From Sporosarcina ureae (lineage in GTDB: Bacteria > Bacillota > Bacilli > Bacillales_A > Planococcaceae), in contig NZ_CP015109.1 in the NCBI RefSeq assembly GCF_002082015.1, positions 2,385,001 through 2,449,000 of the forward strand: a stretch of 64,000 nucleotides of DNA, in the 5' to 3' direction. Both the position numbers and the translations under genes were made by a program. Positions 62,031-64,000 of the stretch are shown one piece after another. Under the pieces are notes generated by a model. The model ran no database searches and was not told the DNA's origin. It saw only the letters and a program-made list of their open reading frames with translations. The stretch's first letter is position 1. Each line of letters starts with the position of its first letter.

Positions 62031-62155
62031 GGATTGGTGCTTCGGAGGGGACGCTTTCCTGAGGGTCCACGGCGAGCCAACCAGTAGCAAGCTCCTTTGG
62101 TTGTCTCTCCTGTCGGGCTGATCCTCTGGGAGTTGTCCCTCCTACGCGCCAATCC
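62031..62155 (-). repeat. 125-bp dispersed element, full copy 2
   Basis: Bounded by GGATTGG and CCAATCC terminal inverted repeats. On the minus strand it shows ACTCCCAGAGGATCAGCCCG then ACAGGAGAGACAACC, a complementary GGTTGGCTCGCCGTGGA and CCCTCAGGAAAGCGTCCCCT; these follow the order of the copy at 35,711. Length and order are conserved although the terminal repeats differ in sequence (TTGATC versus GGATTGG). The rest of 61,895-62,502 holds only the 72-bp hairpin below and AT-rich promoter sequence. Confidence 0.85.
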
Positions 62156-62297
62156 CTTGCAAGACGAGTAGATGATACATTTTGTTGTGCATTGAAGTTA
62201 AGTTTGTAATCTATTTCGAACTTGAATAAGTTTAGGCATAACAATAGTTCCCACACTACCTACAATGAGTGATATAAGTACCTCAACTCAATAAGTA

Positions 62298-62369
62298 GGA
62301 TGGAAGCGGAAGCTGACGGCGACTCCCGCAGGCTCATGGGAGAGCGTCCGTCGGCTTCCGCTTCCATCC
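62298..62369. repeat. 72-bp near-perfect hairpin element
   Basis: Outer arms of 22 bp (GGATGGAAGCGGAAGC-GACGG and its complement, one G-U pair) enclose an inner CTCCC/GGGAG stem. The words GACTCCCGCAGG, GCGTCCG and GGCTTCCGCTTCC are those of the 125-bp family, so it looks like an internally deleted, MITE-like derivative. It has no T-tract and is 134 bp before the ywfO ATG. Confidence 0.85.
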
Positions 62370-62502
62370 CTTTGTAGATACTAAGTCACTATCCTAAATT
62401 TGAAATTCCATACACAATCCTGTTTAAAATCCGTCATAGTGTACTATGTCACGTTCCGTCGTTTTTTGTTATACTGTAACGAATGAAGGATGAGGTGACG
62501 AC

Positions 62503-63792
62503 ATGGCGTACCAAAACGAAAAACTGCCTGAAGAAAAAGTGTTTAAAGACCCCGTGCACCGCTACATACACGTCCGGGATCGCGTTATTTGGGACCTGGT
62601 CAACACACGAGAGTTCCAGCGCCTGCGCAGGATTCGCCAGCTTGGCACCACCTACCTAGTGTTCCACGGCGCAGAACACAGCCGCTTCCAGCACTCGCTC
62701 GGTGTCTATGAAATCGTCAGACGAATTCTTGACGATGGCTTCAGTGGGCGTGAAGAATGGGACGATGAACAGCGACTGGTCGCTCTCTGTGCAGCATTAT
62801 TGCATGATTTGGGACATGGCCCATTTTCCCACGCATTTGAAAAAGTATTCAACCTAGATCACGAACTATTTACCCAGCAAATTTTATTGGAACAGACAGA
62901 AGTTCATGAGGTATTGCATCGTGTATCACCAGATTTTCCCCGAAAAGTAGCGGATGTCATAGATAAAACGTATCCAGACAAACTAGTTGTCAGCTTGATT
63001 TCCAGTCAAATCGACGCGGACCGAATGGATTATCTTCAGCGCGATGCGTATTATACAGGCGTTTCCTATGGCCATTTCGACATGGAACGGATTTTGCGTG
63101 TCATGCGTCCGACAGAAGATCAAGTCGTCATCAAGCAGAGCGGCATGCACGCAGTGGAAGACTATATCATGAGCCGTTATCAAATGTATTGGCAAGTGTA
63201 TTTCCATCCAGTGTCGCGCAGTGCAGAAGTGATTTTGATCAAAATCTTACACAGAGCGAAACATTTATTCGAAACTGGATATGCGTTTAAGCAAGAACCG
63301 ATGCATTTCGTTTCGTTCTTCGCACAAGAATTCAAACTGAAAGAGTACATAGCCCTTGACGAGGGCGTGTTATTAACGTATTTCCAGCTGTGGATGGAAG
63401 AAGACGATACCATTTTAGCAGATTTATGTGATCGCTTCGTAAACAGACGGCTATTTCAATATGCCGAGTTCGATCCAGCAGTGCAGTATATGAAATTTGG
63501 TGAACTTATCACATTGTTTAAAGAAACAGGGCTCGATCCTGACTATTATTTAGTGACGGATTCTTCATCAGACTTACCTTACGATTTTTATCGTCCAGGT
63601 GAAGAAAATGAGCGCGTGCCGATTTATTTACAACTAGGAAATGGTGATTTGCGTGAACTATCGCGGATGTCCGACGTGGTCGAAGCGATATCAGGAAAAC
63701 GCAGAACAGACCATAAAATTTATTATCCAGAAGATTTGTTGATAGATGGAAACCCATTGCACGAGAAGATTTTGGAATTGTTAAGAGGCTAA
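62503..63792 (+). CDS. ywfO: HD-domain phosphohydrolase (YwfO family)
   Basis: 429 residues. dNTPase-like HD superfamily protein: FQRLRRIRQLGTTYLVF and EHSRFQHSLGVYEI near the N-terminus, the metal-binding HD in LLHDLGHGPFSHAFE near residue 107, and SSQIDADRMDYLQRDAYYTG near residue 170 with the third Asp ligand. Related enzymes hydrolyse dNTPs, some under allosteric nucleotide control. ATG preceded by GAGGTG. Conserved position before ywgA. Confidence 0.9.
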   Translation: MAYQNEKLPEEKVFKDPVHRYIHVRDRVIWDLVNTREFQRLRRIRQLGTTYLVFHGAEHSRFQHSLGVYEIVRRILDDGFSGREEWDDEQRLVALCAALLHDLGHGPFSHAFEKVFNLDHELFTQQILLEQTEVHEVLHRVSPDFPRKVADVIDKTYPDKLVVSLISSQIDADRMDYLQRDAYYTGVSYGHFDMERILRVMRPTEDQVVIKQSGMHAVEDYIMSRYQMYWQVYFHPVSRSAEVILIKILHRAKHLFETGYAFKQEPMHFVSFFAQEFKLKEYIALDEGVLLTYFQLWMEEDDTILADLCDRFVNRRLFQYAEFDPAVQYMKFGELITLFKETGLDPDYYLVTDSSSDLPYDFYRPGEENERVPIYLQLGNGDLRELSRMSDVVEAISGKRRTDHKIYYPEDLLIDGNPLHEKILELLRG

Positions 63793-63809
63793 GAGAGGGG
63801 TTGCGGGAC

Positions 63810-64000
63810 TTGCTGCAAGAGCATGCAAAAATCGTTCAGTTTATATCGTTGGCGAATGAAGTAAATGGCCGTAAGAAGATGCAGAAAATGGTGTATATAT
63901 TAAAGAAAATGAATTTCCCGTTTGCTGAGAAATACGAGCTCCATATGTATGGTCCTTATTCGGAAGAACTAACATTGCGAGTGGAAGAGCTATGTGAAAT
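63810..64000 (+). CDS. ywgA: YwgA-family protein, 3' end outside window
   Basis: Visible 63 residues start LLQEHAKIVQFISLANEVNG and continue RKKMQKMVYILKKMNF and YGPYSEELTLRVEEL, the N-terminal signature of YwgA, a Firmicutes protein of unknown function. Start TTG at 63810 follows GAGAGGGG by about 10 bp; it follows ywfO by 17 bp and is probably in the same operon. The gene runs off the right edge. Confidence 0.8.
   Translation, partial: MLQEHAKIVQFISLANEVNGRKKMQKMVYILKKMNFPFAEKYELHMYGPYSEELTLRVEELCE

Overview
The window is chromosomal DNA from a Gram-positive, endospore-forming member of the Bacillales, most likely Planococcaceae and Sporosarcina-like. The clade follows from several genes: sporulation genes (gerQ, rsfA), bacillithiol synthesis (bshB2/yojF), coproheme decarboxylase hemQ with the Geobacillus-type Tyr145/His172, and a right-hand end (55-64 kb) that follows the Bacillus subtilis ywd-ywf-ywg order: ung, ywdI, ywdK, gerQ, hemQ, pta, lipL, rsfA, ywfO, ywgA. 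The species assignment is inference.

Layout. 0-9.5 kb: nitrate and molybdenum-cofactor block, with a hemerythrin-like protein, a NarK-type transporter carrying a C-terminal PAS domain, then moeB-moaB, moaC on the opposite strand, and a tightly overlapping moeA-mobB-moaE-moaD-mobA-moaA operon ending with a 2-hydroxyacid dehydrogenase. 9.6-12.2 kb: TetR regulator divergent from a 14-TM efflux pump, with a perfect 10-9-10 palindrome before the pump. 12.2-14.1 kb: SEC-C/TPR protein. 14.5-19.1 kb: lysine catabolism (semialdehyde dehydrogenase, lysine 6-dehydrogenase, GNAT, acyl-CoA dehydrogenase). 19.2-31.4 kb: SDR stress-type oxidoreductase, an aminotransferase with a probable start-proximal frameshift, secreted beta-propeller protein, PAS-GGDEF-EAL protein, DMT transporter, and a heterodimeric ABC exporter. 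31.7-36.9 kb: AT-rich accessory stretch of small membrane, lipoprotein and DUF genes punctuated by related short repeats. 38 kb: tRNA-Ala(GGC). 38.4-40.7 kb: polar amino-acid ABC importer. 40.7-55.8 kb: mixed housekeeping genes (amidase, nitroreductase, M20 dipeptidase, CNNM/CBS protein, ECF sigma factor, SpsG-like protein, Na+/H+ antiporter with RCK-like tail, YbaK deacylase, bacillithiol deacetylase, pdxK). 55.8-64 kb: the conserved ywd/ywf block.

The most striking non-genic feature is a family of four intergenic arrays (3.6, 14.3, 24.4 and 42.0 kb) built from about 70 copies of an 8-bp core, CGCTCTAT or CGCTCAAT and variants, spaced at 21 bp. Two arrays (15 and 22 copies) keep the 21-bp spacing without a single exception. 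Each array begins just after the intrinsic terminator of a gene and its motif strand matches that gene; three of the four lie between convergent genes. Twenty-one bp is two turns of B-DNA, so every core faces the same side of the helix. I do not know of a described element of this kind.

Two other dispersed repeat families are present: a 125-128 bp element with terminal inverted repeats (35.7 and 62.0 kb, fragments at 46.1 and 58.1-58.3 kb, and a 72-bp hairpin relative at 62.3 kb), and a roughly 55-bp element that separates the small genes of the 33-36 kb island. No CRISPR array, transposase, integrase, rRNA or recognisable riboswitch was seen.
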